Positions 10,860 through 22,429 of a stretch of DNA of 64,000 nt are shown in pieces. The stretch covers positions 15,314,263 through 15,378,262 of the forward strand of contig NC_035169.2 of NCBI RefSeq assembly GCF_001659605.2, given 5' to 3'. Under the pieces are notes generated by a model. The model was not told where the DNA came from. It did not search any database and was given only the letters and a program-made list of their open reading frames with translations. The stretch is from Manihot esculenta (Eukaryota > Streptophyta > Magnoliopsida > Malpighiales > Euphorbiaceae). Made by a program: the position numbers and the translations under genes. Position 1 is the stretch's first letter. Each line of letters begins with the position of its first letter.

Positions 10860-11494
10860 ATCTCAAAGATCTCCCGGAGCAAAAATAGCCAGAATCCCCA
10901 AGATCATCCGGTGCAATAAGCAAAAACAACTCATAAAGAACATAGTTCTGATCTCACATAAAAGATTGGGGCACGGGACCATAAATGAAAAAGCTAAACT
11001 CCGACCTCCCAAAGGAGCTCAAGTCATCAGATAGAGAGACTTTAATCTCACACAACAGCCAAATGTACCAAAGCATCATGCCGATCTCAAGAAAACGAGC
11101 GCAGTACTGGTAAACCCGATAAGACAGACCGAATTAAGGCAAGGCGATTCCTAAGCAAACTGCATACCAAAATACAAAGCCAAACAGAGAATCAGGGGCA
11201 ATCATGAGAGGCAACGACCTCGAGAATTGACCGCTCACACTAAACCAACTCAGCTGACCTAGAGAAAGGTCCAATCAACAAAGAGCCCGCAAAACGCTCG
11301 AAAGAAGACAGCCCATAAATACTCAGGGGCAAAAAACATACACAAGAGTCCAACGCTCAGGCAAAAATAATAAAAAGGCAAGAGAGGGATACTTTCGACA
11401 GGAGCAGTTCTCAGACCTCACGGTCATGAATAGAGTTTAAAGATTTATCCCCTCACCAGTCATGGAATAACTGATGAGGAGATAAAGGGGCAAT
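10860..11494 (+). other. LARD 3' untranslated region with polypurine tract
   Basis: Non-repetitive, non-coding 600 bp ending in a purine-rich tract (GAGGAGATAAAGGGGCAA, about 11476-11493) directly before the 3' LTR. This is the expected plus-strand primer for reverse transcription. Confidence 0.75.
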
Positions 11495-12196
11495 TGATGA
11501 TCGCTGGATTTCTTCACCCCGGTATAAAGGCCAGGCCCATGAAAACAGTCCATGATCTGAAGGCTTCAATATTCCCCTCGAGAGCCAGGTCCAGCCCGCT
11601 CAGTCACAGGGCCGGACTCCGCCTAGACTCCTCAATCAAACCGGCCCAAACCTCTCAGCCCAGTAATCAGGCCCTCACCAGGCTCAACTTCAGCCCTACC
11701 ATTCAACCTAGCCCGGAAAGGGGAAAATAACCAAGATGCCCCGCTGGTAGGTCCTTCCGCATGCGTATCAGAGGAGAATCATACGTATCAGAGGATAATT
11801 AATGGTCGTTACGCATGGAGCAGGCGCCTGACACATCCGTACATACGGAGCTAAGCGGCAGAAGACAGCTAGCATTGTGGCAGAGAGACAGATATATATA
11901 TCACGGTAGAGGCCACGCAGAAGGGGGGCTCTCTTCTTCTTCTTTCTCCTTCCTGGACACCATTTTTATTCTTTCTGTAACCCTTGCCTAAATATACTAC
12001 TCTGAGCCATAAAATCTGACTTGAGCGTCGGAGGGCCTCTGCCGGGGCACCCCCGGTAGGCCTCTGACCATTCTTTCTTATTTTACAGATCCTTTCACCA
12101 GGTAGAACATGGAGAGACCCATCAGGGAGCCCAACAAGAAAGGACCCAGAAGAAAACCAGATCTATCATGGACCAGGAAGAGGAAAATATTTATCA
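11495..12196 (+). repeat. 3' LTR of the LARD-like element
   Basis: 702 bp, equal in length to the 5' LTR. About 11 substitutions separate the two, no indels. Followed by the second ATACT at 12197-12201. Confidence 0.95.
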
Positions 12197-12499
12197 ATAC
12201 TTAATATCTCAATTCACTAAATTGAACTTTCACTCTCGTTGATTATTTTTCTTCAGATTACAGGATAAGTTACTTTTGTATTTTTCTTCATAGGAATTAT
12301 ATGGAATATTTTTCTTTAGTATAGCGAGGTGTGTGTGATAGGATATAAATTCTTTCTATTTAGTATATATTTTAATATATTTAATTTAATTTGATTCTAC
12401 TAAATTATAAATATTTATTTTCTTTTTGCAATATTAATAAATTCTATATTATTTGAGAAGGAGAGTTCCGAATTGAAAGTTTTAAATAAAAATCAGAGG

Positions 12500-13631
12500 T
12501 GAAGTCGCAAAAGGAGCCTTGGACACATCTCACTTTGTAGGTGCAGCTTACTCTGTGGGTATAGCTTACATATGATGACTTATATTAGAAAGTGAATGGA
12601 ACCATGAAATAAACCTTGTACAAGACTTATGCGGACCTTAGACGCGTCTTTTGTCACGCTATGCGATTTTCAAATATGATTTTAAGATCTCTACAGATTA
12701 TAGTTTAAGAAAATTATTTTCAGATATAATTTTTGAAAGACAGAGACTATTATGAGATTATTACATCTCTTTTAGGATGAGATTTCCTTTTGTTCATTTT
12801 TGGATTAGGAAAAAACCCTTTAAAAATGGGAGACTCTTTTAGGTTGCGGAACCTTTTGGATATTTTTTGATCAGTTTATGTTAGTTGCATACGATGAGCT
12901 TCAATGGCTAACTCTTTTTATCTAGCTAGAGAATTTTTGAGGTGTGATTCGAAAGAATTATGAGATTAAATTAATCGTAATTCTCCATCTTTATTTCTAA
13001 TTTCTATGTTATTTATGTTCCTCTTGATATCATTATTTATTTAGTTAATACAATCTGGTCAATTGTTCAATTGAGTGAATAGTATACAATCATTTAAATT
13101 TATAAAGTCTGTAATCACTTATATGTTTGATACTTGTGACAAACAATATTCTATTATGAAATAACGTATTCTAATTTCATAACCGCGCTACTATGAACTT
13201 CTTGGTTAGGGTCAAACCTTCCTAATTTTTAATACTGTTAGCAAATTAAATTCCATAGAGCTAATCATGTGGTTTATTTATTTGGTTGTTAGACTGTGTT
13301 AATAATTATAACTGGCTGACTAAAACTTAATTTAGAAATCTTTGTATCTATGATCAATCCCCAGAATTAAAGCTAAAATATTCTTAAAACTAGATGTTTT
13401 CTCAATCTGATAGTCACTTTAATTGCTTACTATTCTAGTTTACTCTTTTATTTAGTTAGATATTTTCAATTCAAAACCTCCCATTTTTATATTTTATTAT
13501 TATTTTATTTTACTTTGTTTTTATTAGGAATAAGATTAAAATATTTTTTTGTAGATTCGACTCTACTCACTAAATCTATAGTTATTTATGATAAAAGTTA
13601 GATTTATTTTTGGTGGATACAACACCCATCA
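12500..13631 (+). repeat. Old 5' LTR (right part) of the outermost Athila-like element
   Basis: The right edge is fixed by ...ACACCCATCA at 13631 followed by a PBS-like sequence. The last 100 bp (GATTCGACTCTACTCACTAA, then TTTTTGGTGGATACAACACC) resembles the 3' end of Athila-type LTRs. The left edge could not be located; 12500 is an estimate. Between 12202 and this point the sequence is AT-rich and unassigned. No partner LTR is in the window. Confidence 0.55.
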
Positions 13632-13636
13632 AATTT

Positions 13637-13654
13637 TGGCACCATTATCGGAGA
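13637..13654 (+). promoter_or_regulatory. Degenerate tRNA-Asp primer-binding site (outermost element)
   Basis: TGGCACCATTATCGGAGA is a mutated form of the Athila PBS TGGCGCCGTTGCCGGGGA that is seen intact on the minus strand at 30185-30201. It lies five bases after the LTR end. Confidence 0.7.
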
Positions 13655-13689
13655 GCGGTCTTTAATTAATTTTATTCTTTGTAGGGGAA

Positions 13690-13876
13690 AAAACTATGGC
13701 TATCACTTTCCAATAAATATGGAGAAAGGCACGGTTTCATAAGGAGGGTCAATGAGGTAGACACATCAAACATTGAGTTAAAATTATCAGAACTTACCAT
13801 TACTTTAGTCAAAACTTCGATTGTAGAAAGTTCCCAATGTGTTTGAGTTTGTGGAATTTGTGCACACTCGAATCAT
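13690..13876 (+). pseudogene. gag remnant of the outermost Athila-like element, part 1
   Basis: A broken frame just upstream of the zinc knuckle reads EVDTSNIELKLSEL..., then a stop, then VCGICAHSNH, the first half of the CX2CX3HX4C knuckle. The N-terminal gag region expected between the PBS and here is largely deleted. The knuckle is cut at 13876 by the old minus-strand Athila insertion and resumes at 32527. Confidence 0.65.
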
Positions 13877-15290
13877 TGGTGGGTGTGGAAGTCATAAAAA
13901 ATAATCTATTCAAATTCAACAAATATAAATTGCATATAGAGTGAATATGATCAAAATCCACAAAGAATTGACAATAAAAATCTCCAATCAACAATTAGGA
14001 AAAATAAATAAGAAAGTAAAAAAATGGGTTTGATCAAGATTTAATTAAGGTAAAAATCAAGACAATAAAAGAAAGTAATAATCATAAGAAAATTAAATAA
14101 AAGACTTGAGAGAAAATCAAAACAAGTAAATTCTATTTGAAGATTAGGATCCATTTCACTTGTGAGAATTGATTATAGAAATAAAAATATCTTTATTCAT
14201 TTCAATAAATTAGTTCTAGTTATGGAAAAAGCTCCTCATGACTGATCTCTCTTTAGGTGTAAATTAATTAGTAAATATTCGCTAATTAACTCTAGTAAAC
14301 AAACGACTCAAAGAACGTCTATTAGATTTAATTTGTCAACCGCCTTAAGAATTAGAGAGACCAAATTATAACTAATAAACTAAAACGCATAGTGAGTTTA
14401 AGTTAGATTATGCAATTTCTTAGTGTGTTACACTAATTGTTACCTATTATTGAATAACTCAAGCAATTACGGATTTCAAACATCCAAACTAACAATATGC
14501 TACTTTGAAAATATAAACAACTAGACCTATTGATCAATAAAAAAAGTAATAATAATAATAATAACTGAAATTGCATATATATTGGAAGAATAAAAATGAA
14601 TAATAATGATTAGATCTTACAATCCATGAAGAAATTGAAACTTCAACCTATCTCCAACTAGAACTAAAGAAGTTAGCCACACATAACTGAAAGAAAGCAC
14701 AAAAAGAAAAAAAAAGAATACGGCAGAAAAGAGAGGATGATGGTGCGACTATCGAAAAGCATGGTATTTATAGCTAAAATATATCAGAATCATCATCGAT
14801 CTTTCCTAAAAAGGCTTGATTTGAATATCTTTAATGAAATAACTCCTTTGATTTGTTTCTTAAGAGGGATGAAGATTTCTTGATCTTTGGAAGAGATCAT
14901 GTTGTACATTCTGGACTGAAATCGTGTGAGATTGTGCACCTTTAAATAAGGAGATATGATTTTCTTTCTTTTCCGAGTCAGTTGTGCTTTCTGTTACAGA
15001 CTGGAGGTTCGCTTGAAGGTTTGGGCAAGGCTCAAGTCCAATATTGACTGGGTCATTCAACAGTTTCTGTCTAGCGCTTTTAAGCAAATTTTTTATTCCG
15101 GGTGAATAGAATCAGCTAGCAGGATTGCTCAAATTGTTAAGCAAGGCTTGTTCAGCAGTTTTCTCATGATATTCGTCCAATCAGCAATTCTTATGCTTTT
15201 TGTGAAAATACAAAAAAAGGCGTAAGATTAACCAGAAAAATACTCAGATTAGTGTTAAGGATAGAGTGGAATATGGGTTGTTCTTTAAGA
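13877..15290 (-). repeat. 3' LTR of the old Athila copy
   Basis: Begins (plus strand) TGGTGGGTGTGGAAGTCATA and parallels 19193 onward (TGGTGGCTATCGAAGCCATA) through landmarks such as the GTTAGCCACA segment and TAGTGTTAAGGATAGAGTGG near 15250. The right edge is approximate because homology fades at the deletion junction with RNase H. Confidence 0.75.
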
Positions 15291-15299
15291 GTGAAATTT

Positions 15300-16440
15300 T
15301 TCTAAAGCAAATATTACAGCAAGAACTTCTTTTCCAGTTGTGGAGTAATTGCATTGAGCATTGTACCTTCAGGAGGCATAGTATATGACATGAGGATCTT
15401 TTCCAATCCTTTGTCCCAAAACCGCTCCAACTGCATAGTTGCTTCCATCACACATGATTTCAAAGGGCAAATCCTAATTTGGAGGGGTGGTCACGAGCAT
15501 TCCATTGATTATTCAAAGGCTAGTTTGCACGTCTCATCGAATTCAAAGTCCACATCCTTCTGGAGAAGCTTGCATAGAGGCTGTGTAATTTTGGAGAAGT
15601 CTTTGATGAATCTTCTATACAACCCTGCATGATCAAGAAAAGAACAAATTTCTTGCACACTAGCAGGGTAAGACAACATCTTTATTGTGTCAATCTTAGC
15701 TTTTTCAACCTCTATTCCTTTGAAGGACACAATATGTCCTAAAATCAAACTTTGATCTACCATAAAATGACATTTCTCATAATTAAGTACGAGATTCGAT
15801 TCTAAGCATCTTTCAAGTATCTTTTCTAAGTTTACCAAATATGTATCAAAAGAATTACCATACATGGTGAATTCATCCATGGAGACCTCAATGATGTTCT
15901 TCACATAGTCAGATAAAATGCTCATCATGCACTTTTGAAAGGTGGCTGGAGCATTGCACAAACCGAATGGCATCCTTCTAATGCAAAGGTATCGAATGGG
16001 TAAGTGAAAGTGATCTTTTCTTGATCTTCGGGGCAATAGGAATTTGATAAAAATCTGAATATCCATCAAGACAATAATAGTGAGTTTTGCCCGCTAATCT
16101 TTCAAGCATCTTATCAATGAAAGGTTAACGAAAATTGTCTTTTCTTATGGATGCATTCAATTTTCTATAATCCATGCACACTCTCCAACCATTCTAGACC
16201 CAAGTAGGAACGAACTCACCATTAAAATTTTGGACAATAGTAATTCCTGTTTTCTTGGGTACCATATGGATTGGACTTACCCATTTGCTGTCTGATATGG
16301 GGTAGAGTACCCCAACATCTAGGAGTTTGACTATCTCTTTCTTGACGACCTCCATCATAGGTGGGTTAAGTCTTTTTTGAGCTTCATGAACATGCTTGCA
16401 ATTTTCCTCCATGAGAATTCAATGCATACAAGTTGATGGG
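15300..16440 (-). pseudogene. RT/RNase H pseudogene of the old Athila copy
   Basis: Minus-strand fragments align in order with the young element: the RT N-terminal part ([20 protein letters not shown], within 16194-16412) and the palm with [16 protein letters not shown] (within 15509-16069), then an RNase H stub with the YSTTE-like region at about 15340. The catalytic motif, FMDD in the young element, reads SMDE here. Several stops and frameshifts occur between the pieces (for example near 16080-16190). The pseudogene cannot encode active RT. Confidence 0.85.
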
Positions 16441-16639
16441 GATATACCTTTTATGTCAGTAATGGTCCACCCTATGGCTTCCTTGTGTTTTTTGAGTACT
16501 TGTGTCAATTTTTCTTCTTCTTATGGTTCAGCTTGTTGGACACTATGATAGGTAGTGTTTTTCCAACTCCTAAATAGGCATATTTTAGGTGATCAGACAG
16601 AGATTTTAATTCTAGTTCTGGTGCCTTTAAGACAAAAGG

Positions 16640-17581
16640 TTGCAGTTGAGAGCTAGATTTGGGCAAATCACGAGTCAAGGTTGTCTAGGTAATATCTTGT
16701 GCAGACTTGAGGCAACAGATTGTTTCTTGAATTTCAGCATCTGCCGCTAGATCCTTAGCCTCTGTACTTCTAGTGTTGATACTCCTTCATGAAACAATGC
16801 TTAGCTTGTCATCATGGCTTAGCTCAAACGCTTCTTGACTCAAAAAATCAATAGCATCCAACCCATAAATAGGAGAAGTATCACAAAGATATTTCATGGC
16901 ATCATTAACATTGAATTTAATCACTTTCCCTTCAAACTCCATGGTCAATGTATCATCATGTACATCGATTTTTGTCCTACCTGTGCTAAGGAAACGCCTT
17001 CCCAATAGGATATTGAAAGTTGCATTGGTCTTGTCCTCCTCCATATCAATGATGTAGAAATCTGCAGGGAAGTCCAATCGGTCAACTTTGACCAATACAT
17101 CTTCAAGAACACCCTTTGGATAGACAACTGATCTGTTAGCAAGCTGAATGACAGTATTGATTTTTTTTTCAATGTGCTAGCATTCGATGAATTATAAATA
17201 GACAGAGGCATGATAGTAATTGAGGCCTAAGTTCGCACATAACTTTCTTTACGGTAACATTACTGATTTTGCAAGAAACAACGAACAATCTCAGTCTTTG
17301 CATTTGGTGGGTAGTTTTCTTTGGATAACAGCGTAAACACTCTTCCTCATACTTACCTTTTCATGCTCAACTAGTTTTCTTCGATTGGTGCACAATTCCT
17401 TCAAAAACTTTGCATAATGTGGTATTTGCTTAATATCATCAAGTAAAGAAATGTTTATCTCAACTTTGCGAAAAGTTTTAAGAATTTCTTTTTCTACTTT
17501 TTCTTTCTTGGTTTTAGCTAACCTTTCTAGAAATAGTGGAGGAATTTTAAATTGTTGTTGCTTTTTATTCTTAGTTTCCAT
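16640..17581 (-). pseudogene. Protease region pseudogene of the old Athila copy
   Basis: Contains a gag/PR linker block (EILKTFRKVEINISLLDDIK, within 17291-17581), a degraded protease core around 17100-17230 and the downstream FNILLGRRFLSTGRTKIDV block (within 16787-17095). The DLGAS-type active-site segment falls in the frameshifted part near 17220. The linker toward RT at about 16650 carries one copy of the GTGATTTGCCCA motif (reading RDLPKSS) that is multiplied in the young element. Confidence 0.8.
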
Positions 17582-17599
17582 GTCCCCTTTTTGCTGCTG

Positions 17600-18850
17600 T
17601 TGATCTGCTTCCTCAATTTGCAGTTCTGTTTCAATGGTTTGCCCAAGTCTCTATTTAAGTCTGTCATCATGCAGTACCTTTCCACTTCTCAATGTAATAA
17701 TGCTGGCATTTTGTTTTGTATTGACCACCATTTGTGAAGGTATTTTTCCTTGGGACTCTAGCCTATTTATGGACATAGCTACTTAGCTCATCTATTATTC
17801 AAAATTCTGAACTGAGTTAGTAAGCGTTTTCACTATATTTTCTAGGGACATACCTTGTTTTTTAGGAACCACTTGGTTTGAGTGCCTTTTTTGAAAGTTC
17901 TAAAAATTATTGGACTTGGCATAACTAAAGTTCGGGTGATCCCTCCATCCGAGATTGCATGTGTTGAAGTATGGGTTATACTTTCTTTGGCCAACGACCC
18001 CTCCAAGCGCATTGACTTGTTGTTCATCCTCTTGAAGAGTATGACACATCCATTGGGTGTCCCATTGTGGCATAGATTCCACAGGTGGATTTTACCTACA
18101 ACAAGACTTTGCACTACAGATGTTAGATTAGAAATATTTAATTCTGGAGAGGACACACTTACCTCATTAATCCTTCTAGGTTGCTCTCTTTGGTCTCTAT
18201 ATTGCTTTGATGTTGTAGCCATGGTAGAGATTAACTCTCTTATGGCTTGAGTTGTTTTATCTTAAAGGGATCCTCCACATGCTGCATTAATGAGCCTTCT
18301 TTCTGAAGGTAAAGGACCTTTATAGAAGTATTAGACAAGAGATTGGTCGAAGATGTTGTGTTGTGGGTAGCTTATACATAATCTTTAGAAGCTCTCCCAA
18401 TATTTGTACAATTCATTAGAATCTTTTTGTTTGATGCCACTGATCTCTCTTCTAATGTCAATAGCCTTGGAAGTTGGTAAATATTTGCCCAAGAAGGCTC
18501 TCATCATTTTGGTCCATGTAGTGATGGACCCAGGCAATAAATAAAACAATCAATCTTTTGTGGCTTCATCAAATGAAAAAGGGAAGCCTCTCAATTTTAT
18601 GTGTTCTTCAGTTATCCATTGAGGTCTATGCTTGAGCAAATAATATGAAATTTTTTGAGGTGTTTGTGTGGATCTTCATTCTCTTCTTTCTAAACTTGGG
18701 AAGCAAGTGAATTAGCTCAGTTTTTAGCTCAAAAGGTACTGCTAGAGGTGGGTATGTAATGCATAGTGGTGCTTGATTGCCAATAGGGGCTACTAGCTCA
18801 CGTAAGATCCTTTCTTGCTCCATAGAGGTCTTTCTTCGATGTTTTTAGCG
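17600..18850 (-). pseudogene. gag pseudogene of the old Athila copy
   Basis: Recognisable Athila gag blocks on the minus strand are broken by stops: LRELVAPIGNQAPLCI and [15 protein letters not shown] at about 18626-18800, the zinc-knuckle vicinity with HTLQEDEQQVNALGG (about 18000) and the DHPNFSYA block (about 17920). These match, in order, the gag part of the young element at 28850-29830. Confidence 0.8.
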
Positions 18851-19170
18851 TCCAGTTCAATGATGACAATAGCTGATTCAACGACAGTAGCTGTAATTTC
18901 TGCCCTTTCGGGAGTTACAAGTATTGCTTCTGTGGTAGCTGGTTCAGTTGCTATATCAGAGGCTGCTTCTGAAGCTTTTTATTTAGTAGTTTCCAGTTCT
19001 TGGGCTGTCTATTTACAATTAGTATGATGTGGATGCTAATAAGGCTTGTTTCATCAAGTTTCCTTGTTTTCACAAGTTCTTGGTGGTCCTTTCAATTTAT
19101 GAATCGTAAAGCAAATCTACTTCACGACCAAACCTAGTCATGAAAGGAAATAAGTTAGTTTAAATCAATT

Positions 19171-19187
19171 CTGCGGCATTGCCGCCA
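19171..19187 (-). promoter_or_regulatory. Degenerate tRNA-Asp primer-binding site (old Athila copy)
   Basis: Plus strand CTGCGGCATTGCCGCCA is a mutated version of CCCCGGCAACGGCGCCA, the intact site of the young element at 30185-30201. It precedes the LTR edge at 19193 by five bases. Confidence 0.75.
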
Positions 19188-19192
19188 ATTTT

Positions 19193-19745
19193 TGGTGGCT
19201 ATCGAAGCCATAAAAAATAACCTATCCAGATTCAATAAAAATAAATTGCGTATAGAGTGAATAGGATCAAATCCACAAGAAATTAACACTATAAATCTCC
19301 AATTAACAACTAGGAGAAATAAACAAGAAAGTAAAAAGGGGGGTTTGATCAAGATTCAATTAAGGTAAAAATCAAGACAATAAAAGAAAGCAATAATCAA
19401 GAGAAAATCAAATAAAAGACTTGAGAGAAAATCAATGTAAATAAATTCTAGTTGAAGATTAGGATTCATTTCAGTTGGGAGAATTGATAATAGAAACAAA
19501 AATATCTTTATTCATTCTAATAAATTAGTTCTAGTTATGGAAGAGGCTACTTATAATCAATCTCTCTCTAAGTGTAAATAATTAGAAAATATTCACTAAT
19601 TAACCCTAGTCAATAAACAACCTAAAGAACGTCTATTGGATTTAATTTATCAACTGCCTTAAGAATTAGAAAGACTCAATTCTAACCAACAAACCTAACC
19701 GCATAGTGAGTTTAAGCTAGATTATGCAATTTCTTAGTGGGTTAT
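19193..19745 (-). repeat. 5' LTR of the old Athila copy, part 1
   Basis: Parallels 13877 onward. The sequence ...TTTCTTAGTGGGTTAT is interrupted at 19745 by the young element and resumes with TACTAATTTTTACC after the second GTTAT at 31717-31721. The uninterrupted equivalent is seen at about 14425-14450. Confidence 0.85.
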
Positions 19746-21257
19746 TGATAGGCGGTTGTCGAAGCCGTCAAAAATAAACCTATTAAACAATCAACAATAA
19801 ACTTGTAGATAGTGGCAATAGGGTCGAACCACAGGGAATTGACACCAAAGATTTTCCTAATAATGACTAGGTGAATAGCAAATAAATAAAAGAGGGGGGT
19901 TTTGATTTGATGATTAAAATTAAATAGTAAAAGAAAGCAATAATTTAAAGTTTGAGTAAATCAATAAGAGAAAAGCTTCTAGTTGAAGTATGGATCTATT
20001 TCAGATTGTTTAGAATTGATCATTGATTCTTTAATACTCCTATTTATCTCAATAAATTAGTTTAGGATGTGGAAGACGCTTCTCACAATCCAAATTCCTC
20101 CTTAGTTCTAGTTTGATTAGGAAACGTTCGCTAATCAAACACTAGTTAACAAGTTGCCAAGGAACGTCCTTAGGGCCTTTGGCATCGAACAACTGTTAAC
20201 TGCATTAAGACTTAGAGAAACCTAATTCTAACCTTGCCAACCGCGTGGCTAAGTTTAGATCATGCAACTTGATTGAATGTGAGTTTAAATATTCTAAGCA
20301 ATTACGGACTTAAATCATTCAAACAATCTGTTACTTGAGCAATTTAAAAGCAATGGGCCCTTATTGATTCTAAAAGCAAAGCAACAATTATGGAAAGATC
20401 AAATTGCATAAATATTGAAAATAAATAGAAGTTAACAATGGAGATTTAAATCTCCCAATTCATCACAAAATCTGAAATTCACCAACTTCAACTAGAAAGG
20501 GATGGATTTAGCCACTCATGGTGGACTAAATACACAAAAAGATGAAAAGAAAGAAAAGAAGAGCAGTTGCAGAGTTTCTAGCGAGGGAGAGGGTGCTGAG
20601 TTCCTGATCAGAAGGTCCCTTTGCTGGTTTGGAGGCTCTCCTTTTATAGCTGCAGAATTTCTCTCCATCTAGGGTTTTGAAATCCCTCTTTGATTTGGTG
20701 TTTGACTCCTCTTTTGATGTTGATTTTAATTGCAATTGGAATTCCTTGGATGAGAGACTCTTTCGTGGCTCTTGGTTTTGTGTTGGAAGTGATTGGATTG
20801 GATTTGGACTTCTGAAAATTCGGATTTCTGTTTTCTGCCCATTTTCCCGCTCTGCTGTAAGTTTCTGCTGTCAAAGTGATTTGCCCGGTGATTTGAGTAT
20901 TTTGGGCAAATCACTGCCCCAATCACTTCTCTGTGAGTCAGTCCTCTATGTCTCTGCGAGTGATTTGGTCAGTGATCTTCGAGTGTCTTGGGCAAATCAC
21001 TTGCCATATCACTACTGCCTGTTGCCTCCGGGTTTCTGCTTCAGCTTGATCTGGGCAGTGATTGGAGCAGATTATCTGGTGATCTTGGGCAAATCACTGG
21101 GCAAATCATCCTTTTGTAAATTTTCTGCACTTTTTCTCCCATTTTCCAATTTCTTCCTTTTCTGTAAAAACAAGATAAAAACCATAAATTAAACTGAAAA
21201 ATGTGTAAATAAGCAATAATAATTATGATAAAAATGTGGCTAAATTATGCTTGATCA
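19746..21257 (-). repeat. 3' LTR of the young Athila element
   Basis: Starts TGATAGGCGG and ends GCTTGATCA on the plus strand. The minus-strand TATAAAAG box is at 20648-20641. From 20616 to 21257 (U3) it matches the other LTR with one mismatch; from 19746 to 20615 (R-U5) it differs at roughly 70-85 positions including indels. U3 carries several copies of the GGGCAAATCAC motif in both orientations (20873-20914, about 20990, about 21086-21110). Confidence 0.95.
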
Positions 21258-21280
21258 AATACCCCCACACCTAGCTTTTT
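21258..21280 (-). promoter_or_regulatory. Polypurine tract
   Basis: On the minus strand GAGGACAAGC...AGGTGTGGGGGTATTTGA immediately precedes the 3' LTR. AGTGTGGGGG after a GACAAGCAA segment is the usual Athila PPT arrangement. Confidence 0.85.
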
Positions 21281-21589
21281 GCTTGTCCTCAAGCAACAAA
21301 TAACTTAGTTAATCAAGTTCCTTTTTCCTTTGAGCCTAAGTACCACTTAATCAGCCCCCCTAGACTCCTAAGCTGAAGTATCACAGTATAGAGTACATGC
21401 ACCAAGGTCGTCCTCTCCTTTCCTTGTTTCCTTTCACCTACCATGGTCAAGAGAAAGGTTTTTGACTCAATCATGCTTATTCTTTTATGTTAGGTTTAGT
21501 GCAGCCCCTAGGAGTGACTTGCCCCTTTTCTTCTTTCTTCCTTTTTATTTTTTATTTTTATTTTCAGCAGCACTTATTCTTATCCTTGC

Positions 21590-21840
21590 CTGAAAAAGTC
21601 ACTAACCTTTTTACGCGATTGTGTACATGGGTGATACACCCCCGGTTACTCAGTTAGTCACTTGTTCAAGTGACCACTAGCTTTGTTCATAGTCTAGACC
21701 ATCGAAACTTATTTGCTTGAAAAAGTTACTGACCTTTTTATGCGATTGTGTACATGGGTGATACACCCCCGGTTACTCAGTCAGTCACTTCTCCAAGTGG
21801 CTATTAGGCTCAGTTCATAGTCTTAGACCATTGGAATAGG
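21590..21840 (-). repeat. Tandem duplication (about 127-bp unit, two copies) in the 3' UTR
   Basis: The block TGAAAAAGTCACTAACC...GTGTACATGGGTGATACACC...TAGACCAT occurs twice, starting at about 21592 and 21719, with roughly 10% divergence. Each copy holds the near-palindrome GTGTACATGGGTGATACAC. Function unknown; it lies between the two PPT-like sites. Confidence 0.8.
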
Positions 21841-22195
21841 TTTACGATTTGTGCTTTATGCTGGTCTTTCATGATAGTTTGGGCAAATAAGCTCTTAGGG
21901 AGTTACACTATCTTTGTGTTTGCATGTATTTGTATTTTTATTTCCCTTGACCTTAGCAAATTTGAAGATTCAATTCAAGAGAAAAACTCCCTAAGTGAAG
22001 GTAACATACTGTGAATGATTCAATTTAAGCTTAAAGGGGTGGCAAATCAATGGGGTCATGAGATAAGGAAACTCTTTTAACCTTGTTATCTATGTTGAGT
22101 AGAGCAAAAGCTAAGACAAAATTCTGTGTGTGTGTGCAAGAAAAAATGTGTGAAAAAAAATTCTGGTGTGTGCAAAAAAAAGGGTAGGAACAATG

Positions 22196-22255
22196 CAAAA
22201 AGAAACAAAAAGAAACAACAAGAAACAAAAAGAAACAACAAGAAACAAAAAGATA
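22196..22255. repeat. AAAAAGAAACAACAAGAAAC tandem repeat
   Basis: About three 20-bp units, purine-rich on the plus strand, in the 3' UTR of the young Athila element. Confidence 0.85.
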
Positions 22256-22280
22256 GTGTAATCAATGAATAAATACTCTC

Positions 22281-22312
22281 CAGTACCCCCACACCTAACC
22301 CAAATATTGTCC
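22281..22312 (-). promoter_or_regulatory. Second PPT-like motif
   Basis: The minus strand reads ATTGAGGACAATATTTGGG followed by TTAGGTGTGGGGGTACT. This repeats the GAGGACAA...GGTGTGGGGGTA layout of the terminal PPT about 1 kb away and lies just downstream of ORF3. It could be an internal plus-strand priming site or a former LTR edge. Confidence 0.5.
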
Positions 22313-22429
22313 TCAATGTTTGAATAAATATATAGAAAAATGAAGGAGAAAAGGCAAAGTGACTTCCTGGCATGTGAGTGATTTGACCAGTGACTTGGGC
22401 AAGCACTGGGCAAATCACTGGGCAGATCG

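Larger units (their letters stand above)
4335..12201 (+). mobile_element. Non-autonomous LTR retrotransposon (LARD-like), complete with TSD
   Basis: The element proper is 4340-12196 (7857 bp) and is flanked by the 5-bp duplication ATACT at 4335-4339 and 12197-12201. Both LTRs are 702 bp, start TG, end CA, and differ at about 11 positions, mostly transitions, so it is young. A PBS follows the left LTR and a purine tract precedes the right LTR, giving plus orientation. The 6.4-kb interior has no recognisable gag, protease, RT, RNase H or integrase. It holds diverged duplications, two host-gene-like fragments and long tandem arrays. It is best described as a large retrotransposon derivative mobilised in trans, probably by a Ty3/gypsy relative. 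Confidence 0.93.

Noticed and set aside
13877..15290. Independent solo LTR
   Set aside because: It has a matching partner at 19193/31722-32526, a shared interior and near-matching TSDs, so it belongs to one degenerate element.
20677..21192. 171-codon ORF repeated at 31136-31651
   Set aside because: It lies antisense within U3 of the two LTRs; conservation between copies reflects LTR identity, not protein selection.
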